Shown here: one piece after another, positions 25,774 through 36,324 of the stretch
How positions within the stretch are numbered: position 1 is the first letter of the stretch
Layout: each line of letters begins with the position of its first letter
Assembly: GCA_903879915.1 (NCBI GenBank)
Contig: CAIRNJ010000061.1
Coordinates: forward strand, 1-62,700
Source of the DNA: an uncultured Elusimicrobia bacterium
Lineage (GTDB): Bacteria > Elusimicrobiota > Elusimicrobia > Elusimicrobiales > UBA9959
Direction: 5' to 3'
Length of the DNA: 62,700 nucleotides
Program-made: the position numbers and the translations under genes
Notes under the pieces: generated by a model
Databases searched by the model: none
Told to the model about the DNA's origin: nothing
The model's input: the letters and a program-made list of their open reading frames with translations, nothing else

Positions 25774-25845
25774 TGACTTTATGACTATTTATCCACAATA
25801 CAGCATAGGTTGTCAGTAATAAGTCATAAAGTCATCAGCGTCCCC
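25763..25845. repeat. Perfect 24-bp inverted repeat, possibly a small mobile palindrome
   Basis: Left arm GGGGACGCTGATGACTTTAT plus GACT (25763-25786) and its exact reverse complement at 25822-25845, separated by 35 nt. The left arm covers the DUF1232 stop codon at 25771-25773. The form recalls REP-like or RAYT-linked palindromes; no such transposase is in the window. Confidence 0.75.
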
Positions 25846-25850
25846 TAACA

Positions 25851-25875
25851 AAAAACCCGCAAGTGCGGGTTTTTG
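25851..25875. terminator. Bidirectional terminator between DUF1232 and the tRNA-Ser genes
   Basis: Stem ACCCGC (25855-25860), loop AAGT, stem GCGGGT, with A-run upstream and T-run downstream on the plus strand. It can serve both the plus-strand DUF1232 transcript and the minus-strand tRNA transcripts. Confidence 0.75.
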
Positions 25876-25887
25876 GTTTTAAATCTA

Positions 25888-25972
25888 CGGAGAGGGAGGG
25901 ATTCGAACCCTCGAAGGTTTGACCCTTACAGGTTTTCGAGACCTGCTGTTTCAACCGCTCACACACCTCTCC
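25888..25972 (-). tRNA. tRNA-Ser (CGA)
   Basis: Cloverleaf on the minus strand with acceptor stem GGAGAGG/CCTCTCC, a long variable arm typical of class II serine tRNA and a TTCGAATC T-loop. The anticodon CGA is at 25936-25938 in loop CTCGAAA. Discriminator G; no CCA is encoded. Confidence 0.93.
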
Positions 25973-26012
25973 AGCTAAAACTGCCTTGCCTGGTATATTA
26001 TCGCAAATTTGG

Positions 26013-26100
26013 CGGAAGGGGAGGGATTCGAACCCACGGTACGGATTAACCGTACACCGGTTTTCAAGACCGGCGCCTTAAACCACTCGGCCACCCTTCC
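26013..26100 (-). tRNA. tRNA-Ser (TGA)
   Basis: Cloverleaf on the minus strand with acceptor GGAAGGG/CCCTTCC, long variable arm, GGTTCGAATCC T-arm. The anticodon TGA is at 26064-26066 in loop CTTGAAA. Discriminator G; no encoded CCA. It is 40 bp upstream of the CGA tRNA in transcription order, so the two may share a transcript. Confidence 0.93.
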
Positions 26101-26141
26101 CTTTATCGTGCGCCGGACGCCTGCTGTGTCCGGTCCAGTAA

Positions 26142-26150
26142 TGATATAAT
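26142..26150 (+). promoter_or_regulatory. Extended -10 box for glmM
   Basis: TGATATAAT matches the extended -10 consensus TGnTATAAT and lies 39 nt before the glmM ATG at 26190. The -35 region is weak. Confidence 0.5.
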
Positions 26151-26189
26151 ATAAAATTATAAGAGCATCTTTGAAGAGCGGGGATAAAA

Positions 26190-27557
26190 ATGGGCAAACT
26201 TTTCGGCACTGACGGTATCCGCGGCGTACCCTGGGAATATCCTTTCACCCCTGATTTTATCCGCAGCATAGGCTACGCGGCCTCTCTGGTCCTGCCTAAG
26301 TGCAAGACCGGCGTGCACGACCAGACCGTGGTGCTGCTGGGCATGGATTCCCGCGCTTCCGGCAAGCTGATAAAGAAATACCTGGTGGAAGGCCTTTGCG
26401 CCAGCAAGCTGAAGGTGGTAAACCTGGGCATAGTGCCCACCCCTGCCGTAGCCTACCTGGTGAAGCGCGAACAGGCCGATTTCGGCATAGTGATCTCCGC
26501 CAGCCATAACCCGCCCGAGTTCAACGGCATAAAGTTCTTTTCCAGCGACGGCCTGAAGCTCAGCGAGGCCATCGAGGGTAAGATAGAGAAGCTGCTGCTG
26601 GGCAAGAAGCCGCCGGCTTTCCGCCCGGCTTTCCCGCACCTGGTAAAGAAAGATTTTTCCGTCGATTACGAAAGGTTCCTCAAGAGCACCCTGCCGCACG
26701 GCTTCACGCTTAAAGGCGTGAAGCTGCTGCTGGACTGCGCCAACGGCGCCGCTTACAAGATAGCCCCGCGCATCTTCCGCGACCTGGGCGCCACCGTCAA
26801 GGTGATAGGCGACAAACCCGACGGCAAGAACATCAACGTGGAATGCGGCGCGCTGCACACCTCTAAAATGGCGGCCGAGGCCAGGGCCTGGGGCGCTTTC
26901 TGCGGCATCAGCCTGGACGGCGACGCCGACCGCTGCATGTTCGCCGACGAGAAAGGCGAGGCGCTGGACGGGGACGACATAATTTCCATTACCGCGCCTT
27001 ACCTTAAGAAACACGGCCGGCTTACGAATAACGGCGTCTCCCTCACTTTCATGTCCAACTACGGGCTGCTCAGGTACCTGGAAGGCCAGGGGATCAGCGT
27101 AACGCAGGTGCCGGTGGGCGACAAGAACGTCACCGAGGCCATGCAGAAAGAGGACCTGAAGCTGGGCGGCGAGTCCAGCGGGCATATTATTTTCAGCGAG
27201 TTCGCGCCCACCGGCGACGGCATCCTTACCGCGCTGCAGACGCTGGCGGCCGTAATGGCCATGAAACAGCCTTTCAGCTGGTTCCGCAAGCACTGGAACC
27301 GTTATCCCCAGGTGCTGGGTTCGCTGAAAGTGGCGCACAAGCCGCCGCTGGCCGAAGTGCCCGGCTTCTCGGAAAAAGTTTCGCGGTTCGAAAAAACGCT
27401 GGAGGGCAACGGGCGCATCTTCGTGCGCTATTCGGGTACGGAGCCCCTGCTGCGCCTGCTGGTGGAGGGCGAGTCGGCCCCCGAAATAAAGGCCATAGCC
27501 GACGACCTGCTGGAGCATTATAAGAAGCATTCAGGGGCGTTGGTAACGGGCAAATAG
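26190..27557 (+). CDS. glmM: Phosphoglucosamine mutase
   Basis: Converts glucosamine-6-phosphate to glucosamine-1-phosphate for peptidoglycan and LPS precursors. The 455-residue protein starts GKLFGTDGIRG, has the phosphoserine loop ISASHNPPEFNG near residue 102, the Mg loop LDGDADR near residue 244, the sugar loop GGESSGHI and the phosphate-binding RYSGTEPLLR at the end. GlmS, the enzyme before it in the pathway, is encoded at 28417, so two steps of UDP-GlcNAc synthesis are clustered with pdxJ between them. Confidence 0.96.
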   Translation: MGKLFGTDGIRGVPWEYPFTPDFIRSIGYAASLVLPKCKTGVHDQTVVLLGMDSRASGKLIKKYLVEGLCASKLKVVNLGIVPTPAVAYLVKREQADFGIVISASHNPPEFNGIKFFSSDGLKLSEAIEGKIEKLLLGKKPPAFRPAFPHLVKKDFSVDYERFLKSTLPHGFTLKGVKLLLDCANGAAYKIAPRIFRDLGATVKVIGDKPDGKNINVECGALHTSKMAAEARAWGAFCGISLDGDADRCMFADEKGEALDGDDIISITAPYLKKHGRLTNNGVSLTFMSNYGLLRYLEGQGISVTQVPVGDKNVTEAMQKEDLKLGGESSGHIIFSEFAPTGDGILTALQTLAAVMAMKQPFSWFRKHWNRYPQVLGSLKVAHKPPLAEVPGFSEKVSRFEKTLEGNGRIFVRYSGTEPLLRLLVEGESAPEIKAIADDLLEHYKKHSGALVTGK

Positions 27558-27593
27558 TTCTCACGCTTTAATATCGCGGTACGGAGGTTTTCA

Positions 27594-28313
27594 ATGAGGC
27601 ACGTTAAACTCGGTGTAAACATAGATCACATCGCCACGCTGCGCCAGGCGCGCATGGAAAAGAACCCCGACACGGTGGAAGCCGCGCGCGTGGTTTACAG
27701 CTCGGGCGGCGACATGGTGGTGATGCACCTGCGCCAGGACCGCCGGCACGTGCAGGACGCCGACCTCGAACGGGTGCGCCAGGACGTTAAAGGCAACCTG
27801 CACCTCGAGATAGCCGCCATCCCCGAGATGGAGAAGATAGCGCTGCGCATCCGCCCCGATTCCGTCTGCCTGGTGCCGGAAAGCCCGAAGGAAGTCACCA
27901 CGCAGGGCGGCCTGAAGCTGGACGGCCGCAGCAAGGAGCTGGAGAAGACCATTAAGAACCTTTCCGCCGCCGGCATAGAAGTGGATATTTTCTGCGACCC
28001 CGAGCCGCAGGCCATCCGGGCCGCGCACAACATGGGCGCGGACGGCATAGAGCTGTGCACAAGCAAATATTCCGAAGCCTGGGGCAATAAACTGCAGGCC
28101 AAGGAACTGGAGAAGCTGCAGCTGGCCAGCTTCCTGGTGAAAGAGCTGAAGATGCAGCTCCATTCCGGGCACGGCCTGGATTACTACAACGTGGCGCCCG
28201 TGGCGCGCATAGAGGGCATGGACTGCCTGAACATCGGCTTCTCGATAATCTCGCGGGCCATGTTCGTGGGCCTGAAGAACGCCGTGTCGGAAATGAAGAG
28301 GCTTATACAGTAA
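27594..28313 (+). CDS. pdxJ: Pyridoxine 5'-phosphate synthase
   Basis: Condenses 1-deoxyxylulose-5-phosphate and amino-acetone phosphate to pyridoxine 5'-phosphate in vitamin B6 synthesis. The 239-residue protein begins with the PdxJ hallmark LGVNIDHIATLRQAR and shows RPDSVCLVPE, FCDPEPQAI and SGHGLDYYNV. TIM-barrel length is normal. It is 36 bp after glmM and has an ACGGAGG ribosome-binding site. GlmS, which follows, and PdxJ both need sugar phosphates, but no direct link is known. Confidence 0.95.
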   Translation: MRHVKLGVNIDHIATLRQARMEKNPDTVEAARVVYSSGGDMVVMHLRQDRRHVQDADLERVRQDVKGNLHLEIAAIPEMEKIALRIRPDSVCLVPESPKEVTTQGGLKLDGRSKELEKTIKNLSAAGIEVDIFCDPEPQAIRAAHNMGADGIELCTSKYSEAWGNKLQAKELEKLQLASFLVKELKMQLHSGHGLDYYNVAPVARIEGMDCLNIGFSIISRAMFVGLKNAVSEMKRLIQ

Positions 28314-28328
28314 CAGCGCCGTTGTGCC

Positions 28329-28379
28329 GGCAGGCTGGCGGGCTTTTTGCGTTCTTACGCACTGGCTTCCCAGCCTGCC
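28329..28379. repeat. Nested inverted repeat between pdxJ and glmS
   Basis: GGCAGGCTGG (28329-28338) pairs with CCAGCCTGCC (28370-28379); inside it a second hairpin GCGT-TCTT-ACGC (28349-28360) forms. A short T-run (28344-28348) follows the left arm, so it may act as a weak terminator or attenuator after pdxJ. Confidence 0.5.
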
Positions 28380-28416
28380 CGCATATTAGCCAGTCAGGGG
28401 TCACAAGGAATTTTCT

Positions 28417-30290
<1,874 letters not shown>

Positions 30291-30291
<1 letters not shown>

Positions 30292-30671
30292 TGCCCGCTA
30301 AGAATAAAAATATCATGCCCGGCCTGTTCGGGCTCGGCGTGGACCTTATAGAGGTCTCCAGGCTGCGCCGCCTGGCCGAACGCAACCCTTCTTTTTTGAA
30401 GAGGTTCTTCACGCCCGGCGAACTGGCCTATTCGCTGAAAAGCAAAAATAAATACGAGCGGCTGGCCGCGCGCTTCGCGGTGAAGGAAGCGGTGATAAAA
30501 GCGCTGGACGCCAGGGACCTGGCGCTGAAAGATATAGAGGTGGAGAATACCCTGAGCGGCCGGCCGGTGGTGACGGTGAAAAAATTCCCCGCCGTTTCGC
30601 TGCTGGTGTCCATCTCGCACACCGCCCGGCACGCTGTGGCCGCCGTGGTGGCGTTCAAGAACAGCCGATGA
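30291..30671 (+). CDS. acpS: Holo-[acyl-carrier-protein] synthase
   Basis: Transfers 4'-phosphopantetheine to ACP. The 126-residue protein (start ATG at 30291 in a TGATG overlap with glmS) has the AcpS signatures GVDLIEVSRLRRL and RFAVKEAVIKAL. A start at 30315 is also possible. The reading to the left lies in glmS and lacks homology. Its stop overlaps the nnrD ATG by 4 bp, so acpS-nnrD-thiL-tsaE-tsaB form a tightly packed set with probable translational coupling. Confidence 0.92.
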
Positions 30672-31561
30672 AAACCCGTAAAATATCCGCGGCCGGTCTG
30701 AGGCCCCTGCTGAAGGCCCGCTCCCGCGATTCTCATAAAGGCGATTACGGCCACGTGCTGGTGGTGGCCGGTTCGCGCGGCATGACGGGCGCGGCGGTGC
30801 TGGCCGCCCGGGCCGCGCTGAAGGCCGGGGCCGGGCTGGTTACGGTGGCCTGCCCGGATACGGAAAGGCGCCTGGTGGCGCTGGCGCTGCCGGAGGCCAT
30901 GACCTTCGGGGCCGCTTCGAAGAACGGCGGTTTCGCGCTGAAAGCCGCGGGCCAGGTAGCGGCTTTGGCTAAAGCCAAAAAAGCCGACCTCGTGCTGATA
31001 GGGCCCGGGCTGTCCATGGCCGGCCAGGTTCCCGCTTTTGTCGTTAAATTCCTTAAGGCGCTGCGGCTGCCGGCCGTGATAGACGCCGACGCTTTGAACG
31101 CCGTGGCCGCCGCCGGCCGTTTTCCCGAGGCCGCCGCGCCGCGGATCATAACCCCGCACCCGGGCGAGGCGCGCCGGCTGCTGGGAGCCGCGGTATCGGA
31201 CCGGCCCGCAGCCGCGGCGGCGCTGGCCGCTCTGTGCGGCGGCGTGGCCGTGCTCAAAGGGGTCGGCACTCTTATTTCGGACGGGGCCTCGGCCCTGCGG
31301 AACACCACCGGCGGGCCCGCGCTGGCCAAGGGCGGCTCCGGGGACGTGCTGGCCGGGCTGTGCGCCGGCCTGTACGTTCAGGCGGGGCTCGCCCGCGGCT
31401 TCACGCTTAAGACCGCTTTCGAAACCGCCGCGCTGGCGGTCTACCTGCACGGCCTGGCCGGCGACCTGGCCGCGAAAAAATTCACCGAGCGGGGCGTGCT
31501 GGCCTCGGAGCTTATAGACGCGCTGCCCGCCGCCCTGCGGCGGCTGGGGAGCGGGCGATGA
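30668..31561 (+). CDS. nnrD: ADP-dependent NAD(P)H-hydrate dehydratase
   Basis: Repairs hydrated NAD(P)H, using ADP. The 297-residue protein corresponds to the C-terminal (YjeF_C) ribokinase-like domain only: GHVLVVAGSRGMTGAAVLAA, LIGPGLSM, VIDADALNAV, ITPHPGEARRLLG and the GGPALAKGGSGDVLAG phosphate loop. The N-terminal epimerase (YjeF_N/NnrE) domain common in fused versions is absent and may lie elsewhere. It overlaps acpS and thiL by 4 bp each. The acpS-nnrD order is common in bacteria. Confidence 0.93.
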   Translation: MKTRKISAAGLRPLLKARSRDSHKGDYGHVLVVAGSRGMTGAAVLAARAALKAGAGLVTVACPDTERRLVALALPEAMTFGAASKNGGFALKAAGQVAALAKAKKADLVLIGPGLSMAGQVPAFVVKFLKALRLPAVIDADALNAVAAAGRFPEAAAPRIITPHPGEARRLLGAAVSDRPAAAAALAALCGGVAVLKGVGTLISDGASALRNTTGGPALAKGGSGDVLAGLCAGLYVQAGLARGFTLKTAFETAALAVYLHGLAGDLAAKKFTERGVLASELIDALPAALRRLGSGR

Positions 31562-32532
31562 AAAAAAGAATGTCCGGCGAAGCCGGCGTGCTGGAGCATA
31601 TAGAGAAAACTTTCCGCTTCCCGGCCGACCGCCGGCTGCTGCTGGGGCCGGGCGACGACTGCGCCGTGCTCAGCCACGTGCCCGGCCATGACCTGGTGAT
31701 AACCACCGACGAAATAGTAGAGGGCACCCATTACCTGGCGCGTTTCGCCGGGCCGGAGAAGCTGGCGCGCAAGCTGATGCGCATTAATCTGAGCGACCTG
31801 GCCGCCATGGGCGCGGTGCGGCCTGTTTCCTGCGTGGTAGGCGCGGGGCTGCGCAGGACCACCACGGCGGATTTCCTGCGGCGGTTCATCAGCGAGCTTA
31901 AAGCCGAGGCGCTGCGCTTCGGCATTTCCGTGGCGGGGGGCAACCTGGCCGGAGCGCGCGAAGACCATTTTTATATGACCGTATGGGGCGAAGCCCGGCG
32001 CGGCGCGCTGGTGACCCGCTATGGGGCGCGGCCCGGCGACCTGCTGCTCAATATCGGCCCGCTGGGGGAGGCCGCGGCCGGCCTGGAAATACTTAAAAGG
32101 AACAGCGCCGCCGAACTTAAGAAATTCTCCGGGCTGGTGAGTTCTTTCTGGCAGCCCCGGCCCATGCTCGCCGAAGGCCGGCTGATAGGCGAAAAAAAAC
32201 TGGCCACCGCCATGCTGGACAACTCTGACGGCCTGCTGCGCAGCGCCGTGATAATTTCAAAGCTTTCGCGCTGCCGCGTTATCATCAGCCCCGGCGAGGC
32301 GGCCTGCTCGCCGGCGCTGCGCGCCTGGTGCGCCAAGGAACGAACGGACTGGCGCTCGTACGCCATCAGTGGCGGCGAGGATTTCGGCCTGGTGTTCACG
32401 GCGAACCCGGCGCTGCTCGCCAAGATCAAAAGGCTGCTGCCCGGCGCGCTGGTGGTAGGCCGGCTGGAAAAAGGCGCCGGCACGGAGATAGAGAACTTCA
32501 ATGGCAAAGTCGGAAGCTTCGAGCATTTTTAA
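31558..32532 (+). CDS. thiL: Thiamine-monophosphate kinase
   Basis: Phosphorylates thiamine monophosphate to the diphosphate cofactor. The 324-residue protein has GPGDDCAVL near residue 32, the TTDEIVEGTHYL motif and INLSDLAAMGA near residue 73, all ThiL/PurM-family metal-ATP motifs. It overlaps nnrD at the start (ATGA) and tsaE at the end by 32 bp. The long overlap with tsaE is confirmed by clean motifs in both frames. Confidence 0.93.
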   Translation: MKKRMSGEAGVLEHIEKTFRFPADRRLLLGPGDDCAVLSHVPGHDLVITTDEIVEGTHYLARFAGPEKLARKLMRINLSDLAAMGAVRPVSCVVGAGLRRTTTADFLRRFISELKAEALRFGISVAGGNLAGAREDHFYMTVWGEARRGALVTRYGARPGDLLLNIGPLGEAAAGLEILKRNSAAELKKFSGLVSSFWQPRPMLAEGRLIGEKKLATAMLDNSDGLLRSAVIISKLSRCRVIISPGEAACSPALRAWCAKERTDWRSYAISGGEDFGLVFTANPALLAKIKRLLPGALVVGRLEKGAGTEIENFNGKVGSFEHF

Positions 32533-32992
32533 AAGTTCCGGGCCCGGTGACACCGCCCGCCTGGCCGGGCTGTTCGCCCGCGCGCTGACCGGCGGCGAGA
32601 CGCTGCTGCTGGAGGGGCCCATCGGCTCGGGAAAAACGTTCTTTACCAGGGAGCTTGCGCGGGCTTTGGGCGCGCGCAGCCTGCCCGTGAGCGCCAGTTT
32701 CAACCTGATGCGCTCCTACGGCGGCCGCCTGAAGCTGTACCATTTCGACCTTTTCCGGGCCGCCGAGGCCGACCTGGAGAACATCGGGCTGGAGGATTAC
32801 CTGGGCCGCGCCGACGGAGTGACCGTGGTGGAATGGGCGGGCGCGGCGGCCGGGCTCACGGCCGGCTTTCCGCGGCTGCTGCTGGAATTCAGCCTGGCCG
32901 GCGGGGACCGGCGGGTGATAAAGGGCCGCTGCCCGGACAAGAGCGCGCTGGCGGCCTTTTTAAAGGTAAAAGAGGAATGGGAAAAAAACTGA
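32501..32992 (+). CDS. tsaE: tRNA t6A threonylcarbamoyladenosine ATPase TsaE
   Basis: ATPase of the t6A37 tRNA-modification complex with TsaB and TsaD. The 163-residue protein has the P-loop LEGPIGSGKTFFTRELARALG near residue 38, ASFNLMRSY and YHFDLFRAAEADL (the YHxDLYR motif). TsaB follows with a 16-bp overlap, supporting co-translation. TsaD is not in the window. The 32-bp overlap with thiL is genuine by motif position, because the P-loop lies well past it. Confidence 0.93.
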   Translation: MAKSEASSIFKSSGPGDTARLAGLFARALTGGETLLLEGPIGSGKTFFTRELARALGARSLPVSASFNLMRSYGGRLKLYHFDLFRAAEADLENIGLEDYLGRADGVTVVEWAGAAAGLTAGFPRLLLEFSLAGGDRRVIKGRCPDKSALAAFLKVKEEWEKN

Positions 32993-33681
32993 CGCTGGGG
33001 CTTTGCACTTCCGGCTCGCGGCTGAAAATAGCCGTGGCGGCCGGCGGCCGTATCAGCGCCATGCAAAGGAAGATCTTCAACCAGGAGCGCGTGATGTTCG
33101 CCCTGGTGCGCCGGGAACTGGCCAGGGCCGGCGGGGATTTCCGCGCCCTGGACGCGGTCTGCGCGGCCAGGGGGCCCGGGCGGTTCACCGGCATACGCAT
33201 AGCGCTTACGCTGGCCGGCACGCTGCAGGCGTTGGCCGGGATCAAAGTTCATACCGCCACCATGTTCGAAATACTAGCGCTGCAGGCCTTTGAAGACAAG
33301 GATTTCCTGACCGGCTGCGCCGGCCGGCGGCCCCTGCGCCTGGCGGTGCTGCTGCACGCTTTCAGGGAAGAATATTTCTGCCAGTTCTTCAGATGCGGCC
33401 CCGGCCTGAAGCTGCCGCGCCCGGAGTCGGCCCCGGTCTGGCTGGCCGCGCCGGAGATGCGCGAACTCCGGGCCGGGCAGCCCGGGCCGTTCTATGCCGT
33501 GGCCGACGAAGAGGAAGGCCCCGGCATCTATGCCCTGCTGCCGCCGCAGGCCGCCCGCGCGCGGGCCGGTATCTCCAGGGTGCTGCCTCCCTATATAATA
33601 AAAGCCGCCATGGCGTACGGCAGCCGGTCGCTCAAGCCGCTTTATCTCAAGCCGGCGAAATATGAACTGCTGAACCTCTGA
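32977..33681 (+). CDS. tsaB: t6A complex scaffold protein TsaB
   Basis: Partner of TsaD and TsaE in t6A synthesis. The 234-residue protein starts at the ATG at 32977 (MGKKLTLGLCTSGS), where TsaB normally has a DTS/ATS-type start; it continues with ALVRRELARAG and the conserved CAARGPGRFTGIRIALTLAG motif near residues 65-85. A longer upstream reading lies inside tsaE and is not homologous. C-terminal half is less conserved. The LCTSG start replaces the usual Asp with Cys, as tolerated in TsaB since it is not catalytic. Confidence 0.88.
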   Translation: MGKKLTLGLCTSGSRLKIAVAAGGRISAMQRKIFNQERVMFALVRRELARAGGDFRALDAVCAARGPGRFTGIRIALTLAGTLQALAGIKVHTATMFEILALQAFEDKDFLTGCAGRRPLRLAVLLHAFREEYFCQFFRCGPGLKLPRPESAPVWLAAPEMRELRAGQPGPFYAVADEEEGPGIYALLPPQAARARAGISRVLPPYIIKAAMAYGSRSLKPLYLKPAKYELLNL

Positions 33682-33690
33682 CCCTTAGCT

Positions 33691-34125
33691 ATGCTGATAC
33701 GCCGCGCCAGGAAAGAAGATTACGCCGCCTTCGCCGCCATAGAGGCGGAGCACGCCGGCTTCCCGGCCTGGGGAGCGGCCGGTTTCCTGGCGGAGGAGAA
33801 TAACCGCAATTCCGTTACGCTGGCCGCAGAAGCCGGCGGCGCGGTGGCCGGGTTCATTAATTTCTGGATACTCAGGCCGCAGGTGCAGCTTAATTCCCTG
33901 GCGGTCAGCGGCGCCATGCTGCGGCGCGGGATAGCGGCGGGGCTGTTCGCCAAACTGCTGGAGTATGCCCGCAAGAGCGCCTGCGCCGAGATAGACCTGG
34001 AGGTCAGCGAGCTTAACGCTCCGGCCATAGCTTTCTACCGCGCGCACGGTTTCGAAGTGGTGGGCAAAAGGCCAAAGTTCTATAATAACACTGAGGCCGC
34101 CCTGCTGATGCGCAAGACCCTGTAG
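33691..34125 (+). CDS. rimI: Ribosomal-protein-alanine N-acetyltransferase RimI-like
   Basis: GNAT-family acetyltransferase, 144 residues. The acetyl-CoA binding region LNSLAVSGAMLRRGIAAGLFAKLLEYAR corresponds to the RRxGxG/A motif A, and LEVSELNAPAIAFYRAHGFEVVGKR is the diagnostic RimI C-terminal segment. tsaE-tsaB-rimI is a widespread gene order, and RimI acetylates ribosomal protein S18 in the best-studied case; substrate here is inferred. It is 9 bp after tsaB. Confidence 0.88.
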   Translation: MLIRRARKEDYAAFAAIEAEHAGFPAWGAAGFLAEENNRNSVTLAAEAGGAVAGFINFWILRPQVQLNSLAVSGAMLRRGIAAGLFAKLLEYARKSACAEIDLEVSELNAPAIAFYRAHGFEVVGKRPKFYNNTEAALLMRKTL

Positions 34126-34155
34126 GCGCTTTTCCGCGCGGATATAAGGTAATTT

Positions 34156-36303
34156 ATGCTAAAAAAAATATTCCTGCTGCTGCTGTTGTCAGGCCCTGTA
34201 CTGTGTTCGGCCGGCATGGACGACAGGGCGGCCTATCTTCATTTTATGAACGGCATGGTGCAGGAGCGCCGCGGCAACTACGACCTGGCCATGCAGGAGT
34301 ACCGGCGGACGCTGGCGCTGGCGCCGGGCGAAGTGACGGTGCACAAGCAGGCGCTGAACCTGGCCCTGCACGTGGGCAAGCTCGAAGACGCCGCGCGCTG
34401 GGCGGAGTTCATCGTTAAGACCGACTCCTCTTCGGCCGAGAACTGGGTGCTTTACGGGAACGTTAAATGGGCCGGCGGCGCCATAGAGGCGGCCCGCGGC
34501 GCCTATGAGAAAGCGGCCGGGCTCGACCCCTCCAACCACGAAGCGCTTTACCAGCTGGCCAGCATTTCCAGCTCCAAAGAGCCGGACAAGGCCATAGCCT
34601 ACCTGCAGAAATACCTGGCGCTCCGCCCCGAGGATTCGCCCGACGTCTATTACCAGATAGCGGTGCTTTATAACGCCAAGGGCGCGGCCGCCGAAACGGA
34701 AAAGAACCTTATCCTGTCCAAGGAGGCGGATTCTTTTTACCTGCAGCCCCGCTATCTGCTGGCTAATTTATACGAGCAGAAGAACGCTACCGCGGCGGCC
34801 CTGGGGGAATACCGGGAGCTGCTGGAGCTGGAAGGCCGCAACATTGAGCTGCTGGACCACGTGGGGGAGCTCTGCGCCTCTCCGGCGGTGTCCAACCTGG
34901 CGGAGGCCGAGAAATATTTCCTGGCGGCCTGGAACCTGGACAAGACCGACCCCGTGGCCTGCTTCTGGCTTTCGGTGATCAGCGAGGAGCGCGGCGACTT
35001 CGCCGGCGCGGCCGCTTACATGGAAGGTTCCCGCGCGCTCAAGGAGGACGCCGGCGCGGTGCTGCGGCTGGGCTATTATTACACGCAGAGCGGGCGCTAC
35101 CTGAAGGCCGTGGAGATGCTGGGCGCGGCTTCTAAAAAATGGCCCGACAACAACGAGATCTCCTATTTCATGGCGCTGGGCTACGACGATACGGGCAAGA
35201 CGGCCAAGGCGCTGGAACTGCTTAAGAACGTGATCAAAAAAGCGCCCGGCTATCACGAGGCCAGGATGCAGTACGCCGTGCTCTGCGAGCGGGAGGGGAA
35301 TATCGCCGAGGCGGAGGAGCATTTCAGGTACCTGCTGGGAGTAAATCCCAATAACGCGAACGTGCTCAACTACCTGGGCTATTCGCTGGCCGACCGCGGC
35401 CTTAAGCTCGAGGAAGCGCAGGTCTTGATTTCCTCGGCGGTGGCGCTGGACCCCGGCAACGGGGCTTACCGGGATTCGCTCGCCTGGGTGTACCATAAGC
35501 GCGGGCTGGCGGCGCAGGCGCGCTCCGAGATAGCCAGGGCGCTGAAGGCCGTAAGGGACGACGCCGTGGTCTGGGAGCATGCCGGGGATATTTACGAGGC
35601 CGCGGGCGAGAACAAGAACGCCTGGACGGCCTTTAAAACCTCCTGGCTGCTGCAAAAACCGGCCCTGCGCGCCGGGCCGGCCGCGAAGCTGAAGGCGGTC
35701 CTTAAAAAAATACCCGCGCCCGAGGCCGCGGAACTGCAAAAAGCCTACCTCAGAAGCTTCAGCCCGGCGGGGCTTGAGTTCTCCTCGTTCGCCAAAGTGC
35801 AGGCGAAGCTCCGCGGCAAGACGGTCAAGTTCGACGCCATGCTGCATTTCTCCCCGCCCGATAATTTCAGCCTGGCCGTGATGGGCCCGCTGATGACCCC
35901 GCTGTGGAACGCCAGGCTGAGCGGCGACAGGGTGGCCGTGGACCCGATGTCGCTGACGGGCGTGGACCCGCAGGCTTTCGACTACTGGGCGGGGCTGGTG
36001 GCGGAGGAATTAAGGGCTTGGTTCGCCGGGGAATACCTGGGGGAATACTCGGGCGCGGAAAAAGAATGCGCAACGGGGCCGCTGCGCGAGGTCTGCCTGG
36101 ACGACGACAGGGCCTGGCCGGTAAAGATAACCCCGCTTAAAGAAAAGAAACTGGATTTCCTGCCGGGGGATTATTTCCTTAAAAATCTTTACCTGTTCCC
36201 GCAGACGCTGGAATTCAAGATGCCTTTCGTTTCGCTGAAGGTAACGCTGGACAGCGAGCAGATGAATTTCGGCGCGGTCAACGAGCTTAAGATCCCCGAT
36301 TGA
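34156..36303 (+). CDS. Exported TPR-repeat protein with LolA/LolB-like C-terminal domain
   Basis: A 715-residue protein with a signal peptide (MLKKIFLLLLLSGPVLCSAG) and about a dozen TPR repeats covering residues 25-500 (for example NYDLAMQEYRRTLALAPGE and AKALELLKNVIKKAPGYHEA). The C-terminal 190 residues (about 525-715) form a beta-rich domain with LRGKTVKFDAMLHFSPPDNF, resembling LolA/LolB/DUF4292 lipid- or lipoprotein-carrier folds. Such TPR plus LolB-like architecture suggests an outer-membrane assembly or lipoprotein-handling role, but no name is recognised. It lies between rimI and ispE on the same strand; the ispE start is 21 bp after its stop. Confidence 0.75.
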   Translation: MLKKIFLLLLLSGPVLCSAGMDDRAAYLHFMNGMVQERRGNYDLAMQEYRRTLALAPGEVTVHKQALNLALHVGKLEDAARWAEFIVKTDSSSAENWVLYGNVKWAGGAIEAARGAYEKAAGLDPSNHEALYQLASISSSKEPDKAIAYLQKYLALRPEDSPDVYYQIAVLYNAKGAAAETEKNLILSKEADSFYLQPRYLLANLYEQKNATAAALGEYRELLELEGRNIELLDHVGELCASPAVSNLAEAEKYFLAAWNLDKTDPVACFWLSVISEERGDFAGAAAYMEGSRALKEDAGAVLRLGYYYTQSGRYLKAVEMLGAASKKWPDNNEISYFMALGYDDTGKTAKALELLKNVIKKAPGYHEARMQYAVLCEREGNIAEAEEHFRYLLGVNPNNANVLNYLGYSLADRGLKLEEAQVLISSAVALDPGNGAYRDSLAWVYHKRGLAAQARSEIARALKAVRDDAVVWEHAGDIYEAAGENKNAWTAFKTSWLLQKPALRAGPAAKLKAVLKKIPAPEAAELQKAYLRSFSPAGLEFSSFAKVQAKLRGKTVKFDAMLHFSPPDNFSLAVMGPLMTPLWNARLSGDRVAVDPMSLTGVDPQAFDYWAGLVAEELRAWFAGEYLGEYSGAEKECATGPLREVCLDDDRAWPVKITPLKEKKLDFLPGDYFLKNLYLFPQTLEFKMPFVSLKVTLDSEQMNFGAVNELKIPD

Positions 36304-36324
36304 CGGGCGCTGCGCCGTGCAAAT

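Noticed and set aside
25763-25845. Palindrome as ordinary terminator
   Set aside because: The 35-nt loop and lack of a T-run argue against it, and a normal terminator follows at 25851.
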